Assembly (NCBI RefSeq): GCF_040958095.1
Contig: NC_091227.1
Location: 20,437,499 to 20,501,498, forward strand
Length of the DNA: 64,000 bases
Source of the DNA: Procambarus clarkii
Lineage: Eukaryota; Arthropoda; Malacostraca; Decapoda; Cambaridae
Direction of reading: 5' to 3'
Shown one piece after another: positions 1 to 8,868 of this stretch. Within the stretch, counting starts at the first letter, position 1. Each line of letters begins with the position of its first letter. Below the pieces are notes generated by a model. The model was not told the origin of the DNA, did no database searches, and was given only the letters and a program-made list of their open reading frames with translations. Made by a program: the position numbers and the translations under genes.

Positions 1-1
1 A

Positions 2-60
<59 letters not shown>
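1..60. repeat. (TA)n microsatellite at window edge
   Basis: Almost pure alternating TA with one G interruption; it runs off the left edge of the window, so its true length is unknown. Confidence 0.95.
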
Positions 61-65
<5 letters not shown>

Positions 66-196
66 GGCCGCTAAAGTACAGCTCACCAAAAAGGTAGGAA
101 ATAATAAGTATTCTCCCTCCATGTTTTTTTAAGGCCAAGTCTTATCTGAAGTTCTCAGCTGAGAAAGTAGCAATTCAATCCATTTCTTTCTTTATT

Positions 197-300
197 ATGC
201 ACCCCATACCCATCCCGTGGGTGGTGGTGTAAAGGATTACAGAGGCACATAATCGGGTCAGGAACTGAACCCTCTAGTTCGTTCAGCTAAGCAAATAGCA
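197..300 (-). mobile_element. LINE-tail-like dispersed fragment
   Basis: Contains a CACCCCATACCCATCC core followed by an ACAGAGGCACATAAT stretch. On the minus strand the core resembles the CAGGATGAGTATGGGGTGCA segment near the end of the LINE 3' regions at 13670-13896 and 53728-53945. I read it as a diverged copy of that tail. The remaining bases up to about 680 are AT-rich and I see no gene or structured repeat in them. Confidence 0.5.
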
Positions 301-682
301 GCCTAACGCAAATCATTCACAGAATGAAACATAACGGAACGAAAAAGAATAATACAATTTAATAAACACATTGTAAACAATAGCGCAGATTGTATTTTAA
401 ATACAAGTTTATGTTAGAAGAACAAATTCAAGGTACTAGGTAAATTATAAATGGATTAAATTAGGATTTTTGTGCATAAAGTTTGGCTTGTAGATCGTTA
501 GAATACAATATTCTATTCAATATGCATAATACAATATGCTTGACTAACATACATTTGTTTAATAGATTTTTTTGTGTTCTAGGATTGTGCCTTCATTTCC
601 ACGTGGAGTTTTGGTGTTGTGGGAGGTGAGTATTGTCTGTCTGTCACCAGTAAAGCCTAAACATTGGCTAAACTCCTTGGGT

Positions 683-930
683 AAATTCACGAAGTAGTTA
701 CGCAAGCACTTACGAACCTGTACATCTTTTCTCAATCTTTGGCGGCTTTGTTTACAATTATTAAATAGTTAATGAGCTCCGAAGCACTAAGAGGCTGTTT
801 ATAACAATAACAACAGTTGATTGGCAAGTTTTCATGCTTGTAAACTGTTTAATAAATGTAACCAAAGCCGTCAAAGATTGAGGAAAGATGTACACGTTCG
901 TAAGTGCTTGCGTAACTGCTTCGTGAATTT
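683..930. mobile_element. Foldback MITE with arms of about 75 bp
   Basis: The two ends are inverted copies: AAATTCACGAAGTAGTTACG at the left and CTTCGTGAATTT at the right, with the match continuing through the TACATCTTTTCTCAATCTTT segment and the GGCTTTGTTTACA segment. The interior is AT-rich and has no open frame. Relatives are at 8869-9607 (interrupted) and 4440-4720 (decayed). Length and structure fit a non-autonomous DNA transposon. Confidence 0.8.
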
Positions 931-973
931 GGCCCATTTTCTCTTTACTTGTACGACTCTATAGCACTTGGAA

Positions 974-1974
974 GGGATATGTGGACCAGGAGCTGGGATA
1001 TGTGAACCAGGAGCTGGGATATGGGGACCAGGAGCTGAGATATGGGGACCAGGAGCTGGGATATGTGGACTAGGAGCTGGGATATGTGGACCAGGAGCTG
1101 GGATATGTGGACCAGGAGCTGGGATATGTGGACCAGGAGCTGGGATATGTGGACCAGGAGCTGGGATATGTGAACCAGGAGCTGGGATATGGGGACCAGG
1201 AGCTGAGATATGGGGACCAGGAGCTGGGATATGTGGACTAGGAGCTGGGATATGTGGACCAGGAGCTGGGATATGTGGACCAGGAGCTGGGATATGTGGA
1301 CCAGGAGCTGGGATATGTGGACCAGGAGCTGGGATATGTGAACCAGGAGCTGGGATATGGGGACCAGGAGCTGGGATATGTGGACTAGGAGCTGGGATAT
1401 GTGGACCAGGAGCTAGGATATGTGGACCAGGAGCTGGGATATGTGGACCAGGAGCTGGGATATGTGGACCAGGAGCTGGGATATGTGGACCAGGAGCTGG
1501 GATATGTAGACCAGGAGCTGGGATATGTAGACCAGGAGCTGGGATATGTGGACCAGGAGCTGGGATATGTGGACCAGGAGCTGGGATATGTGGACCAGGA
1601 GCTGGGATATGTGAACCAGGAGCTGGGATATGGGGACCAGGAGCTGGGATATGTGGACTAGGAGCTGGGATATGTGGACCAGGAGCTGGGATATGTGAAC
1701 CAGGAGCTGGGATATGGGGACCAGGAGCTGGGATATGTGGACTAGGAGCTGGGATATGTGGACCAGGAGCTGGGATATGTGGACCAGGAGCTGGGATATG
1801 TGGACCAGGAGCTGGGATATGTGGACCAGGAGCTGGGATATGTGGACCAGGAGCTGGGATATGTAGACCAGGAGCTGGGATATGTAGACCAGGAGCTGGG
1901 ATATGTGGACCAAGAGCTGGGATATGTGGACCAGGAGCTGGGATATGTGGACCAGGAGCTGGGATATGTGGACA
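974..1974. repeat. 21-bp minisatellite, about 47 copies, with higher-order structure
   Basis: Tandem copies of a 21-bp unit around GAGCTGGGATATGTGGACCA. Because 21 is divisible by 3 and the unit lacks stops in several frames, long open frames appear on both strands (for example 871-2031 minus and 968-2095 plus, with heptad readings such as PHIPAPG or GPGAGIC). These look like artefacts: both strands are open and no start context or flanking coding signal is seen. Variant units (GTGAACC, GGGGACC, GTGGACTAG, GTAGACC) recur in a fixed order, which shows block duplication. Confidence 0.95.
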
Positions 1975-1980
1975 AGGGAA

Positions 1981-2072
1981 AGGAACGGTACCCAACCACT
2001 TGGACCGTCGGGAATCGAACGCCGACCTCAAAAATACAAAACCTCCGCTCTACCGACCACTCCAAGTGGATC
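1981..2072 (-). mobile_element. tRNA-derived SINE head, fragment
   Basis: On the minus strand this carries an A-box-like TAGAGC segment and a B-box-like GGCGTTCGATTCCCGAC, followed by CCAAGTGGTTGGG. The same module occurs at 61380-61475 (minus) and 62785-62860 (plus). It abuts the 21-bp minisatellite directly. Confidence 0.65.
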
Positions 2073-2306
2073 AATCACACCAATCATGCCCTTAAATCAT
2101 ACCTCAATAAGACATGATCAACGTACATCTCGCCTTATTGACACGAAGGAAGTTAATTGATCTGAATACCTGTAATATACACGTTCAGTACAAGTATAGT
2201 CTTAGTAACGGTTGTCTAGTATTAGGTCACGTGAGGTCACGTGACCCGGTAATAGCATTACTATATGATTGGTTGGTCATATCGGTGCATAGTGACCTCA
2301 CTATTT

Positions 2307-2380
2307 CTGTCCCGCCCGGGATTCGAACCCGCGATTCTTGATTATGAGTCGAGAACGTAGCCGATTGTACTACTGGGACC
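2307..2380 (-). mobile_element. tRNA-like 74-bp segment (SINE head or tRNA pseudogene)
   Basis: Minus strand reads as a 74-nt tRNA-like unit. It starts GGTCCCAGTAGTAC, has a CTCATAA anticodon-loop-like segment, and a GCGGGTTCGAATCCCGG T-arm with one stem mismatch. The acceptor pairs only GTCCC with GGGAC, and the remaining acceptor positions do not pair. A diverged copy is at 21733-21805, so this looks like a repeated SINE head rather than a functional tRNA gene. Confidence 0.6.
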
Positions 2381-2660
2381 CTCCTGGTGGAGATGCTTGG
2401 TGGTCTGAAGATGATGGGAGACATGTGCATGACGTAGGGCCAGGATACATGAGACATAAGACACATGTGTACAGAGTTGCGTCATGTAATCTACGCAGTG
2501 CTTCAACTGGAGGATTGATGAATCGTATGTGATTGATGGGGGTGTGTGGTGAAGGAGTGACTGCTGAGGGTGTGTCGCGATCGAGTGCCCTGTGAGGTCC
2601 GTCAGCAAGATATCAGCAAGTACCTACTTAAAGGGCCTTTGAAAGATACTTATAAAGTGC

Positions 2661-2666
2661 TTTATT
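2661..2666 (-). other. Poly(A) signal AATAAA of gene A
   Basis: TTTATT on the plus strand is AATAAA on the minus strand, about 410 nt past the stop codon of gene A at 3077-3079. It is the first canonical signal I find downstream of that gene. Assignment is by position only. Confidence 0.45.
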
Positions 2667-3076
2667 ATCAAATACGTTGGACAAAGGTTGGTCACTTGCG
2701 TCCTAAGAACTAACCGTCCTTCAGCGACGCTACAACTGAAGAGGCTGGAAAGGAGTATAGGGGTGGGGAGGTTTTCTCTAGGCTGTCACATGAGTAGTGA
2801 CAGGTATGACGGTCATGTCAAGCGATGGTCGCTATGCCTCGAAGTCCCACAAGAGGACACCACAAACCCCGACTCGTCCTGACAGCGTCCACCACTAAGT
2901 TTCGAACTTCGTCAAAAGCGGACGGACATTTCGGACACAAGTGCCTCCTCCACACACCGTCTGGTGACCTATCGATACAAGACACACCAATACGAGCCAA
3001 ATAGCGGGGTTCGGAAGACTGAAGATCTTGAAAAGGAGTCTTGGGAGACTAAGAGACAAGTCCGGTGACTCCTGAG

Positions 3077-5145
3077 CTATGAAGACACAACGGAATTCTT
3101 CTGATACTTCGTGGCGGCTTCTTCCAGGGTGCGGTGGACGGCGTAGGAGCTCTCAGGGTAGGCAGGAGGAACGCCATAGGACCTGCAGGAGGGAGGTGTC
3201 CCAGAGGACTCCAGGTTAACGTGACTCACAAGGACTATACCACACGGACATTGTCAACATGGGAGGAACAGTTAATGTCAACATTGAGTAATAAATTTAC
3301 CTACAAGATAAGGAAGAAAGAGGAAGAGAGTGCGTAAGAGAAACACAAGTATTATAATTATAATACTATAAAGAAATAAAACAGTTAAATTGGAAATAAC
3401 ACTTTAGAAGGATGAGGTCAATACTAATTATACCAGTAGACTAATAGACACTTTAGAAGGATGAGGTCAATACTAATGATAACTGTAGACTGCTGAAACA
3501 CCTGAAGCACTTGCTAGGGTCATCACGTGTCCCAGCAACACACTCCTCTACCGTCTGGGACACGTAATTGAGACACTCCAAGGCACTCAGATACTCACGT
3601 GAAATCCGGATAGTCTTCAGGCTCTTTCTTGCCCCAGATGAAGGGGATGATGATGGCTACCACAGCCACCGAGATGCCCAGGATCATCAACCCGATGAAC
3701 CAGGCGCCGTCACTGCTGATGGTGACGGACTGGTTGTTATCAAGGGTGGCAAGGAGGAACTTGGCTTGTTCCACTATGTCCCCCTCCTTCTGCTGGAGTT
3801 CCCGGGCGTCTTCGGCCGCGTCTTCGGCCGCGGCTTCGGCCGCGTCTCCGACCGCCTCTTCGGCCGCGTCTCCGACCGCGTCATCGGCCGCTATCCACGC
3901 AGCTCCAACCACTACAGCGACCAGTATTCCTGTTAGATGAGATCCGTTGTTAAATTACGTAATTGTCATCAAATTATGCCAGTTACCCAAGCCCCAAGCA
4001 GGGAACCAACGGTGCCCAATCAGCCTATAAGGCTGCCCAGGTTTCGAACCTGGGTCCTCACGCGTGTGATGCGTATATGTTAACCTTCAGCACCTCCTGT
4101 TGATTACCATACTATAACTCATAGGCGTCAATCTGTCTACCGCTCATCTCTTCTTAATTCATGAATTGGCCATGAGTCAATTGGCCAGAATCTGTCACCC
4201 TCCCCGTGAGTCAATTGGCCAGAATCTGTCACCCTCCCCGTGAGTCAATTGTCCAGAATCTGTCACTCTGGCCATAAGTCAATTGGCCAGAATCTTTCGC
4301 CCTGGCCATAAGTCAATTGGCCAGAATCTGTCACCCTGCTCGTGAGTCAATTTCCCTGCTGAATTCCAGGAGAGTTGACAGCGTTCCGTCCTACGCCTGT
4401 CGACTACGTTGACAGAAATCGTTAATTGTCCAAGGCCATGAGTCACCAAGTATTTACGTAATCATTAACGAAACCTGTTCATCTTTCAACAATCATGGCA
4501 GCTTTGTTTACATTTATTGAACATTTTATAAGCTTCACATTTTGGTGCCTTCTATTGATAATTACTTAATAAACTTCACAACTTCACAACCCAGGGTTAT
4601 TATTGTTGTAAACTTCGGACCTATTAAACTCTTGAATAAATTAAAACAAAGCCGCCATTATTTAAGAAAGATGTACACCCGCTTACGGAACGTAAGTGGG
4701 CGAGTAAATTATTGATGAATCCTGGCTGTTGCCTACGAGGTCACACGACCCTCCCTTGAGTCATAAGACCTTCTACTGGAGGTGTGGAGCTGAGTATGGG
4801 TATACGCATACTCACTCCTATACGATACGGCCAAAAATTGCCGTACTAGAAAATGGAAATTCATTTCCCAACTGAAATAGACCCAAAACAGCAAGTTTTG
4901 GGCCCTCTGGTAGGTTAGGAGAGCAGCAAGTTCTCCTAAGGTTTCAAAGCGTGATGAAAACGTCAAAGTTTTAGTGTCCTGACCTACTCTCCTAACCTAC
5001 CAGAGGACCCAAAACAGAAAACGGGACAGTAGGTCACTTTCGCCAGCCGCTTCCATGTTCTAGTAGGATAATTTTTAGCCTTAACCCAACACAGCACCAA
5101 CTTGCGTACTCTGCACAGCTGCACCGCCTTACCCTTAAAGTTCAT
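3077..5145 (-). CDS. Gene A: small single-pass membrane protein with signal peptide, 149 aa, 3 coding exons
   Basis: I do not recognise the family. The model is join(5133-5145, 3599-3929, 3077-3182) on the minus strand, 450 nt. Exon 1 is only 13 nt (ATG AAC TTT AAG G, donor GTAAGG). Exon 2 follows an AACAG acceptor and ends at AC|GTGAGT. Exon 3 follows CTCCTGCAG and ends in TAG. Phases (1, then 2) match at both junctions. Joining exons 1 and 2 creates a clean signal peptide, MNFKGILVAVVVGAAWIA. Residues about 19-55 are an Ala/Asp/Glu-rich stretch built on a DAVGDAAEEA theme. Residues about 80-103 are one hydrophobic membrane span, followed by a GKKEPEDY stop-transfer segment. The tail contains Pro/Tyr motifs and SYAVHRTLEEAATKYQ. 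Third codon positions are GC-rich against AT-rich surroundings. The topology predicts a type I plasma-membrane or secretory-pathway protein; the function is unknown. Introns (1203 and 416 bp) hold repeats. Confidence 0.72.
3400..3478. repeat. Direct duplication, 49-bp step, in gene A intron 2
   Basis: ACTTTAGAAGGATGAGGTCA plus the following AATACTAAT occurs twice, 49 bp apart, with nearly identical sequence. It lies inside the 416-bp second intron of gene A. Confidence 0.85.
4031..4097 (-). other. tRNA-Val(CAC)-like sequence
   Basis: Minus strand has a perfect T-arm (CCAGG-TTCGAAA-CCTGG) and an anticodon arm ACGC-ATCACAC-GCGT whose loop would present CAC (valine). The acceptor stem pairs poorly (GGTGC against GCAGCC) and the D-arm is weak. 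I read it as a tRNA pseudogene or SINE head inside intron 1 of gene A, not a working gene. Confidence 0.5.
4171..4352. repeat. 34-bp minisatellite, 5-6 copies
   Basis: Copies of a 34-bp unit built on GAGTCAATTGGCCAGAATCT, with successive GAGTCAA starts at 4174, 4208 and 4242. Later copies vary (GGCCATAAG for CCCGTGAG). Located in intron 1 of gene A. Confidence 0.9.
4440..4720. mobile_element. Decayed copy of the foldback MITE
   Basis: Left part (TATTTACGTAATCATTAACG ... GGCAGCTTTGTTTACATTTATT) and right part (AAACAAAGCCGCCATT ... AAGATGTACACCCGCTTACG) are inverted relatives of each other and of the arms of the element at 683-930, with many substitutions. Confidence 0.55.
4896..5014. repeat. 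Foldback: 28-bp inverted repeat related to the satellite linker
   Basis: Left arm 4896-4923 and right arm 4987-5014 are inverted copies (27 of 28 match) containing CCTCTGGTAGGTTAGGAGAG, with a 63-bp spacer. The minus-strand sequence from about 5070 down to 4925 is homologous to the linker of the 1,224-bp satellite (shared TACTGTCCCGTTTTCTG, GGTAGGTTAGG, GAAACCTTAGGAG). It therefore marks a dispersed element that predates or fed the array. It lies in intron 1 of gene A. Confidence 0.75.
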
Positions 5146-5304
5146 CTTGAGAGAGACCTGTACACGTCTGGGCCACTGTATGCGGAAGCGACGAGATATA
5201 CACGGTTGTATAATATACGGAGCAGCGTTGATATATGTATACACAGGAGTACTGTATACAGGCGTCAGGCCAGAGATACACTTCCGACTGGACTACTCTC
5301 CTAG

Positions 5305-5340
5305 GACTGATAAACTCCCGGACGGTCTCTATGTTATATA
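5305..5340 (-). promoter_or_regulatory. Core promoter of gene A (TATA box plus initiator)
   Basis: On the minus strand a TATATAA box sits at 5340-5334 and a TCAGTC initiator at 5310-5305, with A+1 at 5308. The 32-bp spacing from the first T of the TATA box to A+1 is standard for arthropod RNA polymerase II promoters. Transcription would give a 5' leader of about 163 nt before the ATG at 5145. Confidence 0.6.
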
Positions 5341-6087
5341 CACGCCCGCGCGCGCCCACTCGGAGGGATGTTAGGCCGCCCACTGACCGTGACTGTGGGC
5401 GGGAGATGACGTCCCGGGGCACGAACCAAGGGTGTTTCAATGGGATCTTCGACCATGTCAGCGGGAAAGAAGATCCCCATCAGGTAAATAGAGACTCGAA
5501 TCCTTTTGGTCTCATTGAGGTAATGAGCCTTCGTCCCTGCGCGGGGAAGTAAGTGGTCGCTGAGTCTCGCGCGGGCAATTGTCATTAGAAAAGAAAGTAT
5601 TCGGCTTAATTGTCGTTGGACTTGTGGCTTGTTTACACAAAGTTACATATTCATAACAAGTCAGCTGTATGGTGTTACACACAGGAATTACAATAACGTC
5701 ATATATCAAGTGAACAAATCTACAAGGGTCTTGATGAGGGTTCGAACCTACGCTCTAGGTGTTCCCAGACGCCCTCTAGTGGGTGTTCTAGAAGGTTCTA
5801 AAAGGTGTTCGTCCCCAGCCGAAGATTAGTATAAATATAAATAGACTTTCGTATACATATTTATACGGAAGTATATTCATATATTCATTGGTTTCCGCCG
5901 TTGGGGAGGGAAAGCCTGATAGGCTTCTCGAGGTCTCTTCCCCAGAGTGCATCCCACAACAGTCGGCTGACTCACCATAGTACCCAACTACTATGTGAAC
6001 GGTATTGAACTAGACGAAGTATGTTCTCACTAAGCGAATATCAACCTGGCGCTGTCATCCCCAGGCCTTGTATATTTATTACACCAT
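5341..6087. other. No gene seen upstream of gene A
   Basis: GC-rich just upstream of the TATA box (CGCCCGCGCGCGCCC), then mixed-composition DNA. Short open frames overlap on both strands without splice or coding signals. I see no RNA gene and no tandem repeat. Confidence 0.4.
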
Positions 6088-6180
6088 TCTAGAAGCATCT
6101 AGACTATCCGAAGCCTGGAAGGTTGCCAACGTGGTGCCGAAATGTTAACAAGAGACATCAAACTATCGGTCAATTACTTA
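6088..6180 (+). mobile_element. LINE reverse-transcriptase remnant
   Basis: Translates as ASRLSEAWKVANVVP and, after a frame break, as TSNYRSI. These match the conserved W-K-x-A-x-V-x-P and S-N-Y-R-P-I blocks at the start of the non-LTR retrotransposon RT domain. It is short and broken by stops, so a dead fragment. Sequence from 6181 to about 6440 is AT-rich with no recognisable content. Confidence 0.5.
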
Positions 6181-6477
6181 ATGATGGAAATTTACATGAA
6201 ATCTCAATTGCCATACATACATATCTCGAGATATACAGCTTAAGAAAGTATCCCCCGCTTAACAAAGCTGGAATTGCCCAATATGAATACGAACAATATA
6301 TGGGAGACAATTATCCAGTTCTTAAACGATTGTACTATAAAAAGACTATTATATACAGTAACCGGGTAACTAGCTTATCAAGATTATAACTTGCTTAAGG
6401 TTTTTGATTTAAGGTGATTTTGTGTTCAGATTCTGAACCTAAAATAGTGCCCAACCACTTTGATTGGTCGTTATGGG

Positions 6478-6755
6478 GTCCACTACCGTCCACAGGATGG
6501 GTATGGGGCCCACTACCGTCCACAGGATGGGGTATGGGGTCCACTACCGTCCACAGGATGGGTATGGGGCCCACTACCGTCCACAGGATGGGTATGGGGG
6601 CCCACTACCGTCCACAGGATGGGTATGGGGGCCCAACTACCGTCCACAGGATGGGTATGGGGGCCCACTACCGTCCACAGGATGGGTATGGGGGCCCACT
6701 ACCGTCCACAGGATGGGTTATGGGGGCCCACTACCGTCCACAGGATGGGTATGGG

Positions 6756-6762
<7 letters not shown>
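6478..6762. repeat. 30-bp minisatellite, about 9-10 copies
   Basis: Unit of 30 bp (29-31) around CACTACCGTCCACAGGATGG followed by GTATGGGGCC. The unit closely resembles the terminal motif CTACCGCTCACAGGATGAGT of the LINE 3' regions at 13670-13896 and 53728-53945. Open frames through it in three plus-strand frames are artefacts. Confidence 0.95.
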
Positions 6763-6846
<84 letters not shown>

Positions 6847-6869
6847 TCTCTCTCTCGTCTCTCTCTCTC
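6762..6869. repeat. (CT)n microsatellite
   Basis: About 105 bp of CT with a few TT interruptions, directly following the 30-bp minisatellite. It faces an (AG)n tract at 7017-7087, so the two could pair as a hairpin across about 150 bp. Confidence 0.95.
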
Positions 6870-7013
6870 AGGCAGAGTTTCTCCATCCAAGGCATCTCTG
6901 AGACGACAATGGACTTGACAAAGCATTACCTGTAGTTTAGCTCTTATTTCGGCTGACATGGAAAGCCGGGAGGGAAAGTCAGATTGATTACCGAGATTGA
7001 TTGGTGGATGGGC

Positions 7014-7016
<3 letters not shown>

Positions 7017-7049
<33 letters not shown>

Positions 7050-7087
7050 GAGCTGAGAGAGAGGAGAGAGAGGAGAGAGAGAGAGAG
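7017..7087. repeat. (AG)n microsatellite
   Basis: Imperfect AG repeat of about 70 bp, complementary to the CT tract at 6762-6869. Confidence 0.9.
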
Positions 7088-7246
7088 CATCAACAATCAG
7101 AAGCTCTACATAACCTTGACCCGGTAGAATGTTTAGCATTTCGAAGCAGTCTGGTAGCCAAATGCAGGGGTTGATACCTCCTGATTTGTACAAAATCTTC
7201 GTTTGAACCTGGACTTGGAAGCCTTTTAACGATCCTGGGCGATTGT

Positions 7247-7518
7247 TGGGTCGCCCAGGGTCGTCCAGGGTCGCCCAAGGTCGCCCAGGTTCGCCCAGGG
7301 CCGTCCAGGGTCGCCAGGGTCGTCCAGGGTCGCCCATGGTCGCCCAGGGTCGCCCAAGGTCGCCCAGGTCGTCCAGGGTCGTCCGGGTCGCCCAAGTCGC
7401 CCAGGGTCGCCCAGGGCCGCCCAGGGCCGCCCAGGTCGCCCAGGGTCGTCCAGGGTCGCCCAAGGTCGCCCAGGGCCGTCCAGGGTCGCCCAGGGCCGTC
7501 CAGGGTCGCCCAGGGTCA
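7247..7518. repeat. 10-bp minisatellite (GGTCGCCCAG), about 27 copies
   Basis: Tandem decanucleotides GGTCGCCCAG, GGTCGTCCAG and GGCCGTCCAG with occasional 9-bp units. Open frames across it on both strands (for example minus 6699-7778, reading PGRPWATLGD) come from the repeat. Confidence 0.95.
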
Positions 7519-8040
7519 AGTAACCGTCCCTTCCTACTCACGAAGATAACTAAAACCTCAACAGGAAGCAAGGTGTATGTATTTATCCTGAGTGATAAAC
7601 TACTGCCAAAGCGCTTCGACTCCAAGACAATATATATACTGATACAGCTCCGTACATCACCATCCGGGTCCTGTGGAAGTGTCATTGTCGTTACTGTGAG
7701 AGAATTACTGAGAGAAGGAACGGATAAGTAACTTTGACTTCCACATTCAGTCATATCTTTACCAACTTCTTGTATCATATGCGAACACGTGCTTAATTAA
7801 TTAATTAACTGCCAGGTTAAATGTGAGTGACTAATTCTTGTACACTAATTAATTATAATCTTGGCCAATAATACAAAAGTACATCATTAGAATTGTTTGA
7901 TGAGTCAACAACTAACGCTAGATTTGCTTCCACTGTGATATCAAGAGGAAGGTTCAGACATTTCTCTAACACAGATATCAGCAGTAAGCGGTCGTCTGCA
8001 CCCTGCTTGGGGTCGCTGTGTCTTGAAGACCTCAGGGTCG

Positions 8041-8290
8041 GGGTATCTTGAGGTTATAGATGATTTCGGGGCTTTTTAGTGTCCCCGCGGCCCGGTCCTC
8101 GACCAGGCCTCCGCCCTCAGGAGCAGCCCGTGACAGCTGACTAACACCCAGGTACCTATTTTTACTGCTAGGTAACAGGGGCATAGGGTGAAAGAAACTC
8201 TGCCCATTGTTTCTCGCCGGCGCCTAGGATCGAACCCGGGACCACAGGATCACAAGTGCAGTGTGCTGTCCGCTCGGCCGACCGGCTCGA
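8041..8290 (+). mobile_element. LINE-tail / tRNA-like composite SINE
   Basis: Begins with GTGTCCCCGCGGCCCGGTCC, shared with the LINE 3' part at about 46780 and 47550. It continues with a TACTGCTAGGTAACAGGGGC module also present at 47875-47890, and ends with a tRNA-like part on the opposite strand (GATCGAACCCGGGACC at 8228-8243). Modular sharing with the copy at 47540-47990 supports a mobile family. The 520 bp before it (7519-8040) contain no feature I can name. Confidence 0.6.
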
Positions 8291-8436
8291 CCGGGGTAGG
8301 GAAGTTATTCTGGAGAGGAACAAGCATCTGGTGATGAGAAAAAGAGCATCTTTTAGCTTTGATGTCTAAAGGAATTGGAAAGGATGGGGGAGGTAGAGGG
8401 ATAAGGAGATGAAATTTAGGAAGAGGATGCGGGTGT

Positions 8437-8492
<56 letters not shown>
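8437..8492. repeat. (AG)n microsatellite
   Basis: About 55 bp of nearly pure AG repeat. Confidence 0.95.
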
Positions 8493-8494
<2 letters not shown>

Positions 8495-8715
8495 GCTTGA
8501 AAGTTCGGTGGCCTGTCCACCATGGGTTAACATATGTGTATGTGTCGTTTGTTTGCGTGTGTGGTATGTTGGGTTGTCAGTACATTGGCTGGGGGGGGCG
8601 GCTAGTGTTTGTGGCCTGGTTGGTGTCTTGAAGCACTAGACCCGATGGAGTTGGCTAAAGGAGATTAATCTTAGCAACATCAGGGCAGTTACACTTCTGG
8701 TAGCACAACAAAGGT

Positions 8716-8790
8716 TTTTTTTTATTATTTATTTATTTATTTATTTATTTTTATTTATTTATTTATTTATTTATTATTATTTATTTATTT
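8716..8790. repeat. (TTTA)n microsatellite
   Basis: About 75 bp of ATTT/TTTA repeats with two shortened units. Confidence 0.95.
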
Positions 8791-8868
8791 AAAGAGCATC
8801 ATGATCCTCAGTGTTTTCAGTCCGCTCGCTCAATCCTCTTCAATGATGGTCTTACTAAGGACTAGGGG

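Noticed and set aside
871-2095. Open frames of 386 and 375 codons on opposite strands
   Set aside because: Both are readings of a 21-bp tandem repeat with no stops; both strands are open and no coding flanks exist.
2818-3000. 60-codon minus frame with CPKCPSAFDEV
   Set aside because: Lies in the 3' UTR of gene A on the same strand; no start context or family match.
5102-5552. Several overlapping 80-105-codon frames on both strands
   Set aside because: They overlap the promoter and leader of gene A, show no domains, and lack splice or codon-bias support.
6699-7778. 359-codon minus frame
   Set aside because: Spans two microsatellites and the 10-bp minisatellite. Its first part (7550-7720) is open and ends at a GTGAGT donor, but no acceptor partner in matching phase was found, including with gene A.
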